Positions 1-6,258 of a stretch of 6,889 nt of DNA are shown here, piece by piece. The notes beneath the pieces were generated by a model. It saw only the letters and a program-made list of their open reading frames with translations, was not told the DNA's origin and did no database searches. The stretch lies in the NCBI GenBank assembly GCA_021161545.1, contig JAGHAJ010000230.1, positions 1-6,889 on the forward strand, in the 5' to 3' direction. The DNA is from Synergistota bacterium. Its GTDB lineage: Bacteria; Synergistota; JAGHAJ01. The stretch's first letter is position 1. The number at the start of each line of letters is the position of its first letter. The position numbers and the translations under genes are program-made.

Positions 1-1208
1 CTTAGTACTGCTGTTATACTGTCCCATATATCCTTGTCTGTTATAGTCTTGTTTATTACATTTCGTAATCTTTGCGTTGCTGCCTCTGGTGCAAATGTGA
101 ACCCTGTTTTCTTGAGGCTACTTATCATTTCTGCCAGTTCAACTGAAAAGGAATCCATTCGCAGGGATGGAAGGGATATGGAAATGTGTTTATCTTTATA
201 TCTGCTTAGCAATTCTCTTACCAGCGGGACAATATTTGTGTAGTCTCCCGAGCTCAATGATGTTAAGGAAATATCTGAATACCCAGAGTGTCTTAAAATT
301 TCATCCACGAGATGGATTATAGTGTCCATACTTCTTTCTCTTACGGGTCTGTATATAAACCCTGCTGAGCAAAATCTACAACCTCTATTGCACCCTCTAA
401 ATATCTCTACACTTCCTCTATCGTGAACGCTTTCTATCCAAGGTATAGGTGTGATAGTGGGGTAGGGGACTGTTTCTATATCTTTCACAATGCTTTTCTT
501 TACTGGTATTACCGAGTTTTCTACGGGGTCAATGCTCTTTATTGTGCCGTCCTTGAAGTAATATACTTTGTAGAACTTGGGGACATATATTCCTTGAAAT
601 TTTGATATTTCCTTTATGAATACCTTTCTCTCCGCTCCTGTCTCCTTCCATTCTTTTAACGTATCTATCAGCTGTGGGATGACTTCTTCTCCGTCACCTA
701 TGACAAAGAAATCAAAAAACTCCCATAAGGGTTCAGGGTTAAATGCGTTTGGTCCACCTCCAACAACGAAAGGGGAAGTCTTCCATCTATTTTCACTCTT
801 TATTTCTATTCTTCCTAATGCAAGCATGTTCAAAATATTTGTATAACTCATCTCATATTGCAATGTGAACCCTACTATGTCAAATTCTCTGAGTGGTATG
901 TAGTTTTCAAGGCTCATTAGTGCGACATTATCTTTTTTCATACATTCTTCCATGTCTATCCACGGGGCAAATACTCGTTCTGCAGAGGCATAAGGTATAT
1001 TATTTATAATATTATAGAGGACCTTAAATCCTATATATGACATACCTATTTCATAAGTATCAGGGAAAGCTAAAGCTACTTTAACTTTGACTTTCTGTGG
1101 GTCTTTTATAGTTGTTCCTAATTCATTACCTATGTATCTACCAGGTTTTTGAACTGTCCTTAAAGTGCTCTGTATCCACTTAAGATACTTTGTTTTGTCT
1201 GTAGACAT
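1..1208 (-). CDS. Radical SAM protein, TIGR03960-like, with N-terminal B12-binding-type domain (3' end missing)
   Basis: This is an open frame of 402 codons that runs off the left edge; family members are usually around 600 residues, so roughly 200 C-terminal residues are missing. The ATG at 1208 has AGGAG 9 nt upstream. The radical SAM cluster motif is C273-x3-C277-x2-C280 (CNRGCRFC), the three cysteines that would hold a 4Fe-4S cluster and cleave S-adenosylmethionine. It is followed by YRPVRERS (286-293), SLSSGDY (317-323), SLPSLR (345-350) and FAPEAATQRLR (around 372-382), which I recognise as typical of the TIGR03960 family. The N-terminal part has PDTYEIGMS (49-57), GGGPNAFNPEP (150-160) and GDGEE (171-175), the layout of a B12-binding-type Rossmann domain. 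Substrate and reaction are unknown. In clostridial relatives this gene usually precedes a DUF2344 (TIGR03936) gene and ribonuclease G, which would lie beyond the left edge. It overlaps the end of rodA by 29 nt, so it is probably co-transcribed and translationally coupled. Confidence 0.9.
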   Translation of the reverse strand, partial: MSTDKTKYLKWIQSTLRTVQKPGRYIGNELGTTIKDPQKVKVKVALAFPDTYEIGMSYIGFKVLYNIINNIPYASAERVFAPWIDMEECMKKDNVALMSLENYIPLREFDIVGFTLQYEMSYTNILNMLALGRIEIKSENRWKTSPFVVGGGPNAFNPEPLWEFFDFFVIGDGEEVIPQLIDTLKEWKETGAERKVFIKEISKFQGIYVPKFYKVYYFKDGTIKSIDPVENSVIPVKKSIVKDIETVPYPTITPIPWIESVHDRGSVEIFRGCNRGCRFCSAGFIYRPVRERSMDTIIHLVDEILRHSGYSDISLTSLSSGDYTNIVPLVRELLSRYKDKHISISLPSLRMDSFSVELAEMISSLKKTGFTFAPEAATQRLRNVINKTITDKDIWDSITAVL

Positions 1209-2286
1209 TTAGTATCACTCCTACTGCAGCCATGTTGGATAATATAGAGCTACCACCATAGCTGACGAATGGTAGGGGAACACCCGTTATGGGCATTATT
1301 CCTATACTCATACCTATGTTTATAAGGACCTGTGAGAATAGCATCACCATAAATCCCACCACTAAGTATTTCCCAAACATGTCTAATGTATAAGTGGCTA
1401 TAGTTGCCATTCTGAAAAACAGCAAAGTGTAAAGTATTACCAGTATCATGGAGCCTATGAATCCAAGCTCTTCCGCTAATACGCAAAATATGAAGTCTGT
1501 ATGCCCCATGGGGAGAAATCTAAGTTCATGCTGTGTTCCTCTAAAGAATCCTTTGCCAAATAGCCTCCCTGAGCCTACTGATATTTTTGCCTGTATTAGA
1601 TTGTAACTTGCCCCTAAAGGGTCTGATTGATACAGAAATGAGAGGATACGTTTTTTCTGGTAGTCTGCAAGTTTATGCCACACAAATGGAGAAAGGATAG
1701 CCACAGAGATGAAACCGTAGATAAAGTACCTGATGGGAATACCAGACACGAATAGAATACCAACGCTTATGAATGCAATGAGCATTGCAGTTCCCAAATC
1801 GGGCTGTTTTACAACTAGCAAAAATGGTATGCCTACAATGATGAGAGATAGCGCCACAATCTTTATTGCTCGCATCTTCCTGCCATACTTGCTCAAGAAG
1901 TGGGATAAGAAAATTACCATAGAAACCTTTAGAAACTCTGACGGTTGAACCAGAAAAGGTCCCACATTTATCCATCTTCTTGCTCCCAAAGATATATGCC
2001 CTTTTATCATCACAATGAGAAGCAGGATTACAGATGTTATGTACAGAAGGAATGATAATTTATCCCATATATGATAGTCTACAAGGCTGATTATAAACAT
2101 ACTTACAGTAGCAATTGTAACCCATACTACTTGCTTTGCAAAATAAAGATGCCTCCCACTTATATTTCCCTTGTAGAGGGTGGCACTGTAAAGAGTTGTG
2201 AGACCGAGAGTTATAAGCAAAAATAGTATGAAAAGAAGGTACGGATCAAGCCCCTTTATCCAGCTTTTCAATTCAATTTTCGGCAC
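1180..2286 (-). CDS. rodA: RodA, SEDS-family peptidoglycan glycosyltransferase
   Basis: RodA polymerises lipid II into glycan strands at the lateral wall, working in the cytoplasmic membrane together with the class B PBP2 encoded three genes upstream in the same cluster. The product has 368 residues, normal for the family, and shows about ten hydrophobic segments. Conserved SEDS motifs are visible: GARRWI (101-106), QPSEF (114-118), KQPDLGT (160-166), PMGHTDFIF (259-267) and SYGGSS (342-347). D264 in the HTDFIF motif matches the catalytic Asp known from RodA of other bacteria. The start is GTG at 2286, inside the last codons of minE (14-nt overlap), with AAGGTG 7 nt upstream. The 3' end overlaps the radical SAM gene by 29 nt. 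FtsW is the paralogue to exclude; the presence of mreCD and pbp2 in the same cluster favours RodA. Confidence 0.95.
   Translation of the reverse strand: MPKIELKSWIKGLDPYLLFILFLLITLGLTTLYSATLYKGNISGRHLYFAKQVVWVTIATVSMFIISLVDYHIWDKLSFLLYITSVILLLIVMIKGHISLGARRWINVGPFLVQPSEFLKVSMVIFLSHFLSKYGRKMRAIKIVALSLIIVGIPFLLVVKQPDLGTAMLIAFISVGILFVSGIPIRYFIYGFISVAILSPFVWHKLADYQKKRILSFLYQSDPLGASYNLIQAKISVGSGRLFGKGFFRGTQHELRFLPMGHTDFIFCVLAEELGFIGSMILVILYTLLFFRMATIATYTLDMFGKYLVVGFMVMLFSQVLINIGMSIGIMPITGVPLPFVSYGGSSILSNMAAVGVILNVYRQNKVS
1218..1222 (-). promoter_or_regulatory. Ribosome binding site of the radical SAM gene
   Basis: AGGAG lies 9 nt before the ATG at 1208, embedded in the rodA coding sequence. It supports this start even though the gene begins 29 nt before the rodA stop. 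Confidence 0.75.
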
Positions 2287-2545
2287 CCCGTTTCACCTTT
2301 ACTATAGGGATACTTGTAACCAATGCCACCGTGCTACCTTCTCTCTCAAGCGTTATGTCTATGTTTTCCTCCTTTATTACGAGCCGTTTAGAGATTACAC
2401 TTATAATCTCTGCACGGATCTCTTCCAGTATTTTGGGAGAAATGTCTGTCTTATCATAGACAAGAGCAACTCTCAACCTATCTTTGGCTATTTCTTTGCT
2501 ACTCTTACCACCGATTCCAAGCATAGTTCTTAGTTTTTTGAACAT
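2273..2545 (-). CDS. minE: MinE, cell division topological specificity factor
   Basis: MinE stimulates the MinD ATPase and releases MinCD from the membrane, so that the inhibitor concentrates at the poles and leaves midcell free for FtsZ. The 90-residue length is typical. The N-terminus FKKLRTML (2-9) is amphipathic, as expected for the membrane-targeting helix. Residues about 20-32 (AKDRLRVALVYDK) correspond to the anti-MinCD segment, and the remainder (about 36-88) is the dimerising topological-specificity domain, with the conserved pattern ISPKILEEIRAEII. The ATG at 2545 has a GGGGGAG ribosome site 8 nt upstream, and the gap after minD is 16 nt. Its last codons carry the ribosome site and start codon of rodA. 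The family assignment rests on these motifs and on its place directly after minD. Confidence 0.94.
   Translation of the reverse strand: MFKKLRTMLGIGGKSSKEIAKDRLRVALVYDKTDISPKILEEIRAEIISVISKRLVIKEENIDITLEREGSTVALVTSIPIVKVKRGAEN
2294..2299 (-). promoter_or_regulatory. Ribosome binding site of rodA, fixing a GTG start
   Basis: AAGGTG lies 7 nt before the GTG at 2286 and is written within the minE codons for Lys-Val near its C-terminus. Without this site the GTG start would be hard to choose. The predicted protein begins MPKIELKSWIKGLDP, a normal RodA N-terminus just before the first membrane segment. Confidence 0.65.
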
Positions 2546-2561
2546 TTTAGTGGCTCCCCCT

Positions 2562-3362
2562 TTACTTTCCCCACATATCTTTTATCCATCCAAACAACCC
2601 CTTTTTTCTACGTTCCTCAAGCTTTAGCCACGGTACATTTTCTCCCAGTATCCTTCTTGCTATATTTATAAATGCTTTTCCAGCTAAAGAGTTGTCATCC
2701 ATAACTATGGGTTCGCCTTTATTTGTAGATATTATTATTTCTGGATCTTCTGGAACTATGCCTATAAGCTTTATAGAAAGAATATCTATTACATCCCTGA
2801 CATCGAGCATATTTCCTTCAACTACCATTTCAGGTCTTATCCTGTTTATTATAAGAGAATGTTCCTTTTTCCCCATCGAGTCAAGCAATCCTATTATCCT
2901 ATCGGCATCTCTTACTGCCGATACTTCTGGAGTTGTAACCACAAGTGCAATGTCTGCACCGGTGGCTGCATTTCTGAATCCTGCCTCTATCCCTGCAGGG
3001 CTATCTATAAGGACAAAGTCAAACATTTTTTTGAGTTCTGAAACTACTGTTACCATTTGTTCTGATGTTACTGCATCCTTGGTTCTTGCCTGTGCAGCAG
3101 GTAATAGATACAGGTTTTCTGCTCGCTTGTGCCTTATAAGTGCCTGTTTTACACCGCATGCACCTTCCACTATGTCTACAAGGTTATATACTACTCTATT
3201 TTCAAGTCCAAGCACTACGTCGAGATTCCTCAATCCTATATCTGCATCTACAACTGCCACTCTCTTGTTCTTCATGGATAGAGCAATTCCTACATTTGCA
3301 GTGGTTGTCGTTTTGCCCACGCCCCCTTTTCCCGAAGTTATGACTATAGCTATACCACCCAT
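2562..3362 (-). CDS. minD: MinD, septum site-determining membrane ATPase
   Basis: MinD is a ParA/MinD-type ATPase that dimerises on ATP, binds the inner face of the membrane, and recruits MinC or MinE. The 266 residues cover the full length. The deviant Walker A is GKGGVGKT (11-18), with signature lysine K12 and P-loop lysine K17. VVDADIG (37-43) holds switch I (D39, D41), and LIDSPAG (118-124) is the Walker B/switch II region with D120. The C-terminus (about 252-266, RKKGLFGWIKDMWGK) is an amphipathic basic helix that fits the MinD membrane-targeting sequence. The ATG at 3362 is supported by AGGAGG 8 nt upstream. It lies 19 nt after minC and 16 nt before minE. A flagellar FlhG/YlxH paralogue is excluded by the flanking minC and minE. 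Confidence 0.97.
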   Translation of the reverse strand: MGGIAIVITSGKGGVGKTTTTANVGIALSMKNKRVAVVDADIGLRNLDVVLGLENRVVYNLVDIVEGACGVKQALIRHKRAENLYLLPAAQARTKDAVTSEQMVTVVSELKKMFDFVLIDSPAGIEAGFRNAATGADIALVVTTPEVSAVRDADRIIGLLDSMGKKEHSLIINRIRPEMVVEGNMLDVRDVIDILSIKLIGIVPEDPEIIISTNKGEPIVMDDNSLAGKAFINIARRILGENVPWLKLEERRKKGLFGWIKDMWGK

Positions 3363-3370
3363 AAATTATC

Positions 3371-3376
3371 CCTCCT
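3371..3376 (-). promoter_or_regulatory. Ribosome binding site of minD
   Basis: A perfect AGGAGG lies 8 nt before the minD ATG in the 19-nt gap after minC. Together with the minC site it is the strongest in the window, in keeping with MinD being needed in larger amounts than the membrane proteins around it (inference). Confidence 0.8.
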
Positions 3377-3381
3377 GCTTT

Positions 3382-4029
3382 TTATAAATATCTGAGCACC
3401 ATACTTTCCTCTTCTATGAAGATTATGGCAGGTTTTTCCTGGAGCTTTTCTTTTTCCTTTGAAAAATCCGACCAGTATTTTCCTATTGTGACATATTGTG
3501 GAAAAAGCCTTATTGCTGCAATAAATGCATCCTTACTTTTGTTTCCAGCGCGAGCTATACCTCTAAGCGCTCCAAGCACCACTATGCTTCCTGATGCAGA
3601 TACTTCTCCATCAGGATTTACATCTCCTACTATAAGGATGTTGCTTTCGGACTCTATTTTCTGACCTGATCTTATTGTCCCTTCTACTCTTTTCCACATT
3701 TCATATTCACTTTCTGCACCGCTTTGCAGTCCTTCAGCACTCCTACTCACAGAAAATCCATACTTACTTAAGAGCAGATAACTCCTTTCATCAAGAGATA
3801 CAAATCCTTTCAACCCAACAGACAATGCATCGAGTAACTCAAGCAATGTTGTAATTTCCTTTCTGCTTATCTCTCTATTTCCTATATCAAGGATAATGCT
3901 TGAATTAGTAAAAAACTCATTATCAAGTTTCTTCCTCAACATGGATAAAGCTATCTTCCAGGGAATATCCTCGGGTATACCTGTGACGATACCACCTTTT
4001 ATGCCCTTTATTTTGACTTCCCTTTCCAT
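3382..4029 (-). CDS. minC: MinC, septum formation inhibitor
   Basis: MinC blocks FtsZ polymer assembly away from midcell after recruitment to the membrane by MinD. The 215-residue product has two parts. Residues 1-105 form the MinC_N FtsZ-inhibiting domain, which is divergent here. Residues about 112-215 form the C-terminal beta-helix domain with its diagnostic glycine-rich turns: RSGQ (120-123), IVGDVNPDGEV (133-143), GSIVVLGALRGIARAG (147-162). RSGQ is the motif known to matter for MinD binding in E. coli MinC. The ATG at 4029 lies inside the end of pbp2 (22-nt overlap) and is preceded by a strong GAGGAGG site, which fixes the start. A lysine/glutamate-rich stretch (190-199) separates the last beta-helix turns from the C-terminal tail. 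minD follows after 19 nt. Confidence 0.94.
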   Translation of the reverse strand: MEREVKIKGIKGGIVTGIPEDIPWKIALSMLRKKLDNEFFTNSSIILDIGNREISRKEITTLLELLDALSVGLKGFVSLDERSYLLLSKYGFSVSRSAEGLQSGAESEYEMWKRVEGTIRSGQKIESESNILIVGDVNPDGEVSASGSIVVLGALRGIARAGNKSKDAFIAAIRLFPQYVTIGKYWSDFSKEKEKLQEKPAIIFIEEESMVLRYL

Positions 4030-5777
4030 TTCTTCATATCCTCCTCGATAACCTTTTTTGATATGGTGGCTGCAATTTCCCCTCCGTGTCCACCATGCTC
4101 TACCAATGTAACCACCACTATCTTTGGCTTTTTAACAGGTGCAAACGCTACAAACCATGCATGGTCTTTTCCATGTGGGTTTTGTGCTGTCCCAGTCTTT
4201 GCCGCAACACTTAAACCTTCTATCTTGCATCTTTGCCCTGTGCCTTTTTCTACAACCCCCTGCATTGCCCTCTTTACGAATTCTATTTCTCGATGCGTAA
4301 ACGGTAATCTTCTTATGATTTTCTTTTTTAATTTTAGCACTTTACCGTTGGGTTCTTTTATGTATTTTACTATATGTGGCTGTAAAAGATAGCCACCATT
4401 TGCAACAGCAGATATGAAAACAGCCATCTGGATAGGAGTTACAAGTAGAAATCCCTGTCCTATGGAAAGATTCACGGTATCACCCGGAAACCATATTTGA
4501 TGAAATACCTTTTTTTTCCATGACGGAGTAGGGAGTATGCCTTTATGCTCTCCAGGCAAATCTATACCTGTTTTACTTCCAAACCCACATAGTTTTGCAT
4601 ATCTATCAATGGTTTTTACGCCTATCTTATAACCTGCATTATAAAAGTATACATCACAAGAATGGATGATCGCGTTTTTAAGGTCTATCCATCCGTGACC
4701 ACCAAGTTTCCAATCTTTCCATACGTACTTCCCTATATTGAATGTTCCACTACAAAATATCTTCTTGGTTGGGGGTATTACCCTTGTACGTAACACTATG
4801 AGTGCCATCAGTATCTTGAATGTAGACCCTGGCGGGTAAACACTTTGTATTGCTCTGTTGTCAAATGGATGACTTAACTGCGTTGTTAGTCTCCTCCACT
4901 CCTTTGCGCTAAATCCCCATATAAACATATTGGGATCGAATGATGGCTTTGATACCATAGCTATTATTGAACCGTCATTAGGATTCATTGCTATGACGGT
5001 ACCGCTGTATTCTCCAAGTGCTTCATATGTCGCCTTCTGTAAGGCAGTATCTATGGAAATAGTAATATTGTCCCCCCTTGCCGGTGGATCTTCTTTTATC
5101 ACCTTTATAAGATTTCCCTTCGCATCCACTTCTACTTCTTTTTTGCCTATTTTCCCTCGTAGGTATGATTCATAGGTTTTTTCAACACCTGCTTGCCCTA
5201 TCCAATCATCTCCTTTATACCCTTTTTCACCAAGCTTTCTAAGCTGTTTCTGGGTTATTCTGCCTACATAACCAATTTCATGGGCAAATAGCTTTCCCAC
5301 TGGGTAAAACCTCTTTGGTATTACAGCAACATACACATCCGTATTACTCCCCAAGAAAGCTTTAACCCTTGCTACTTGCGATATGCTTAAGTTCTCTTTT
5401 ATGATAATTCTTTTTCCACCGTATTTCAATCCCTGCTTAAATCTACTTAAGAGAGTTTGGCTATCAAATTCCAGCAGTGCAGATATATCTTTTACCTTTC
5501 TTGATATTTCTTCTACTTTCTTTTGGTTTTCCGCATTGGCGATGAGTGCAAATACCGGTCTGTTAAATGCTAAGACCTTCCCGTTTACGTCATAGATGTT
5601 TCCCCTTATGGGCTTTATATCTATAATTCTTACCATATTGTTCTTTGCAAGTTCTGCGTAATAGTCTCCTTTTATTATTTGGAGATACCAAAGTCGTGCT
5701 GCAACGACCAACATAGCAATACCTATCAGCAACATAACTATAAAAAACCTCTTCTCAAATTTATCTGTATTCCACAT
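4008..5777 (-). CDS. mrdA: Penicillin-binding protein 2, class B transpeptidase of the elongasome
   Basis: PBP2 crosslinks the lateral-wall peptidoglycan that RodA polymerises and stimulates RodA. It has 589 residues. There is a short cytoplasmic N-terminus, one membrane anchor (about 11-29), a pedestal/dimerisation domain beginning around IKPIRGNIYDVNG (54-66) and including DDWIGQAGVEKTYESYLRG (190-208), and then the transpeptidase domain. Active-site motifs are S318-T-F-K321 (nucleophile Ser and general-base Lys), S373-C-D (the SxD variant usual in PBP2 in place of SxN), and K527-T-G-T. The C-terminal HGGHGG (561-566) is also typical of the family. The gene starts 1 nt after the mreD stop. 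No perfect Shine-Dalgarno lies at normal spacing (AGGA is 11 nt away), which suggests coupling to mreD translation. Its 3' end overlaps minC by 22 nt. The FtsI/Pbp3 paralogue is less likely given mreCD upstream and SxD. Confidence 0.96.
   Translation of the reverse strand: MWNTDKFEKRFFIVMLLIGIAMLVVAARLWYLQIIKGDYYAELAKNNMVRIIDIKPIRGNIYDVNGKVLAFNRPVFALIANAENQKKVEEISRKVKDISALLEFDSQTLLSRFKQGLKYGGKRIIIKENLSISQVARVKAFLGSNTDVYVAVIPKRFYPVGKLFAHEIGYVGRITQKQLRKLGEKGYKGDDWIGQAGVEKTYESYLRGKIGKKEVEVDAKGNLIKVIKEDPPARGDNITISIDTALQKATYEALGEYSGTVIAMNPNDGSIIAMVSKPSFDPNMFIWGFSAKEWRRLTTQLSHPFDNRAIQSVYPPGSTFKILMALIVLRTRVIPPTKKIFCSGTFNIGKYVWKDWKLGGHGWIDLKNAIIHSCDVYFYNAGYKIGVKTIDRYAKLCGFGSKTGIDLPGEHKGILPTPSWKKKVFHQIWFPGDTVNLSIGQGFLLVTPIQMAVFISAVANGGYLLQPHIVKYIKEPNGKVLKLKKKIIRRLPFTHREIEFVKRAMQGVVEKGTGQRCKIEGLSVAAKTGTAQNPHGKDHAWFVAFAPVKKPKIVVVTLVEHGGHGGEIAATISKKVIEEDMKKWKGKSK
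4040..4046 (-). promoter_or_regulatory. Ribosome binding site of minC inside pbp2
   Basis: GAGGAGG lies 10 nt before the minC ATG and within the last codons of pbp2 (encoding part of the Glu-Glu-Asp-Met stretch). It fixes the minC start and the 22-nt overlap with pbp2. Confidence 0.8.
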
Positions 5778-5778
5778 A

Positions 5779-6258
5779 CTATTCCATTTCCTGCTCCTTT
5801 TTATGTATGATTAGGGATACAAACAAAACTGCTATTAGATTAAAAAATGATTCTTTGGTGATGTTTAGCATATCTATCTTATAACCAAGAATTGCTGTCA
5901 TTATGGAAATGGTGATAGCTTCTTTCAGCAATACTGCCAGTAATGAAAGTTTGAGTAATTGAGGCAGAGATAATTCGCTAAGTTGATTTTTGGCGTGGGT
6001 TACTGAAAACATGGCCAGAGAATACACTAAGGCATTCAGGCCTATTAAGGTACCATAAGCAGCATCTGTAAGAGTTCCCACTAAGAAGCCTATGATTGCC
6101 ATATAATTCCTATTTTGTGAAACCAGTGATAAATAGAATAGTACGGCAAATACAACGTCTATACCGAGCCTTTTTAGACTTACATAGTATATCCAACTTG
6201 ACTCTAAGGATATCGCTAACCACAGGAGAACACTCCATACGACTATCCTAAGTACCAT
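5779..6258 (-). CDS. mreD: MreD, rod shape-determining membrane protein
   Basis: MreD is an integral membrane subunit of the elongasome that works with MreB, MreC, RodA and PBP2 to keep rod shape. The 159-residue protein is hydrophobic throughout, with five or six predicted membrane segments (roughly 5-25, 31-48, 52-70, 71-87, 99-125 and 138-151). The stretch GFLVGTLTDAAYGTLIGLNA (57-76) matches the conserved MreD pattern of a glycine-rich helix followed by an LTDA motif. The ATG at 6258 overlaps the mreC stop by 11 nt and has GAGGGA 8 nt upstream. The stop is 1 nt before pbp2. Sequence conservation in MreD is low in general, so the call rests on topology, this motif, and its position between mreC and pbp2. 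Confidence 0.9.
   Translation of the reverse strand: MVLRIVVWSVLLWLAISLESSWIYYVSLKRLGIDVVFAVLFYLSLVSQNRNYMAIIGFLVGTLTDAAYGTLIGLNALVYSLAMFSVTHAKNQLSELSLPQLLKLSLLAVLLKEAITISIMTAILGYKIDMLNITKESFFNLIAVLFVSLIIHKKEQEME
5789..5792 (-). promoter_or_regulatory. Weak or displaced ribosome binding site of pbp2
   Basis: Upstream of the pbp2 ATG (5777) the candidates are AGGA with an 11-nt spacer (5789-5792) and a better AGGAG (5794-5798) with a 16-nt spacer, which is too far for normal initiation. The mreD stop codon is only 1 nt from the ATG, so ribosomes ending mreD may re-initiate here. Confidence 0.4.

Noticed and set aside
1005-1016. 12-nt perfect palindrome TATAATATTATA, containing a -10-like TATAAT on the minus strand
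   Set aside because: It lies within radical SAM codons (Tyr-Asn-Ile-Ile), has no -35 element at a fitting distance, and the same A+T-rich composition explains it.
1180-1208. Possible frameshift joining rodA and the radical SAM gene
   Set aside because: Both proteins are complete at this junction: RodA ends at a usual distance after SYGGSS, and the radical SAM gene has its own ATG and ribosome site. This is ordinary overlap, not a broken fusion.
2546-2561. Terminator or regulatory hairpin in the minD-minE gap, and likewise in the minC-minD gap at 3363-3381
   Set aside because: Both gaps hold little more than a ribosome binding site, with no inverted repeat followed by a T-run on the coding strand.
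2692-3387. A long plus-strand open frame (231 codons) opposite minD
   Set aside because: It is the antisense shadow of minD, which has full ATPase motifs; the plus-strand translation is Ser/Thr/Ile-rich with no recognisable domain and no ribosome site fitting its start.
4063-4392. Plus-strand open frame opposite the end of pbp2
   Set aside because: It lies wholly within the transpeptidase domain of pbp2, including the KTG motif region, and its translation has no family features.
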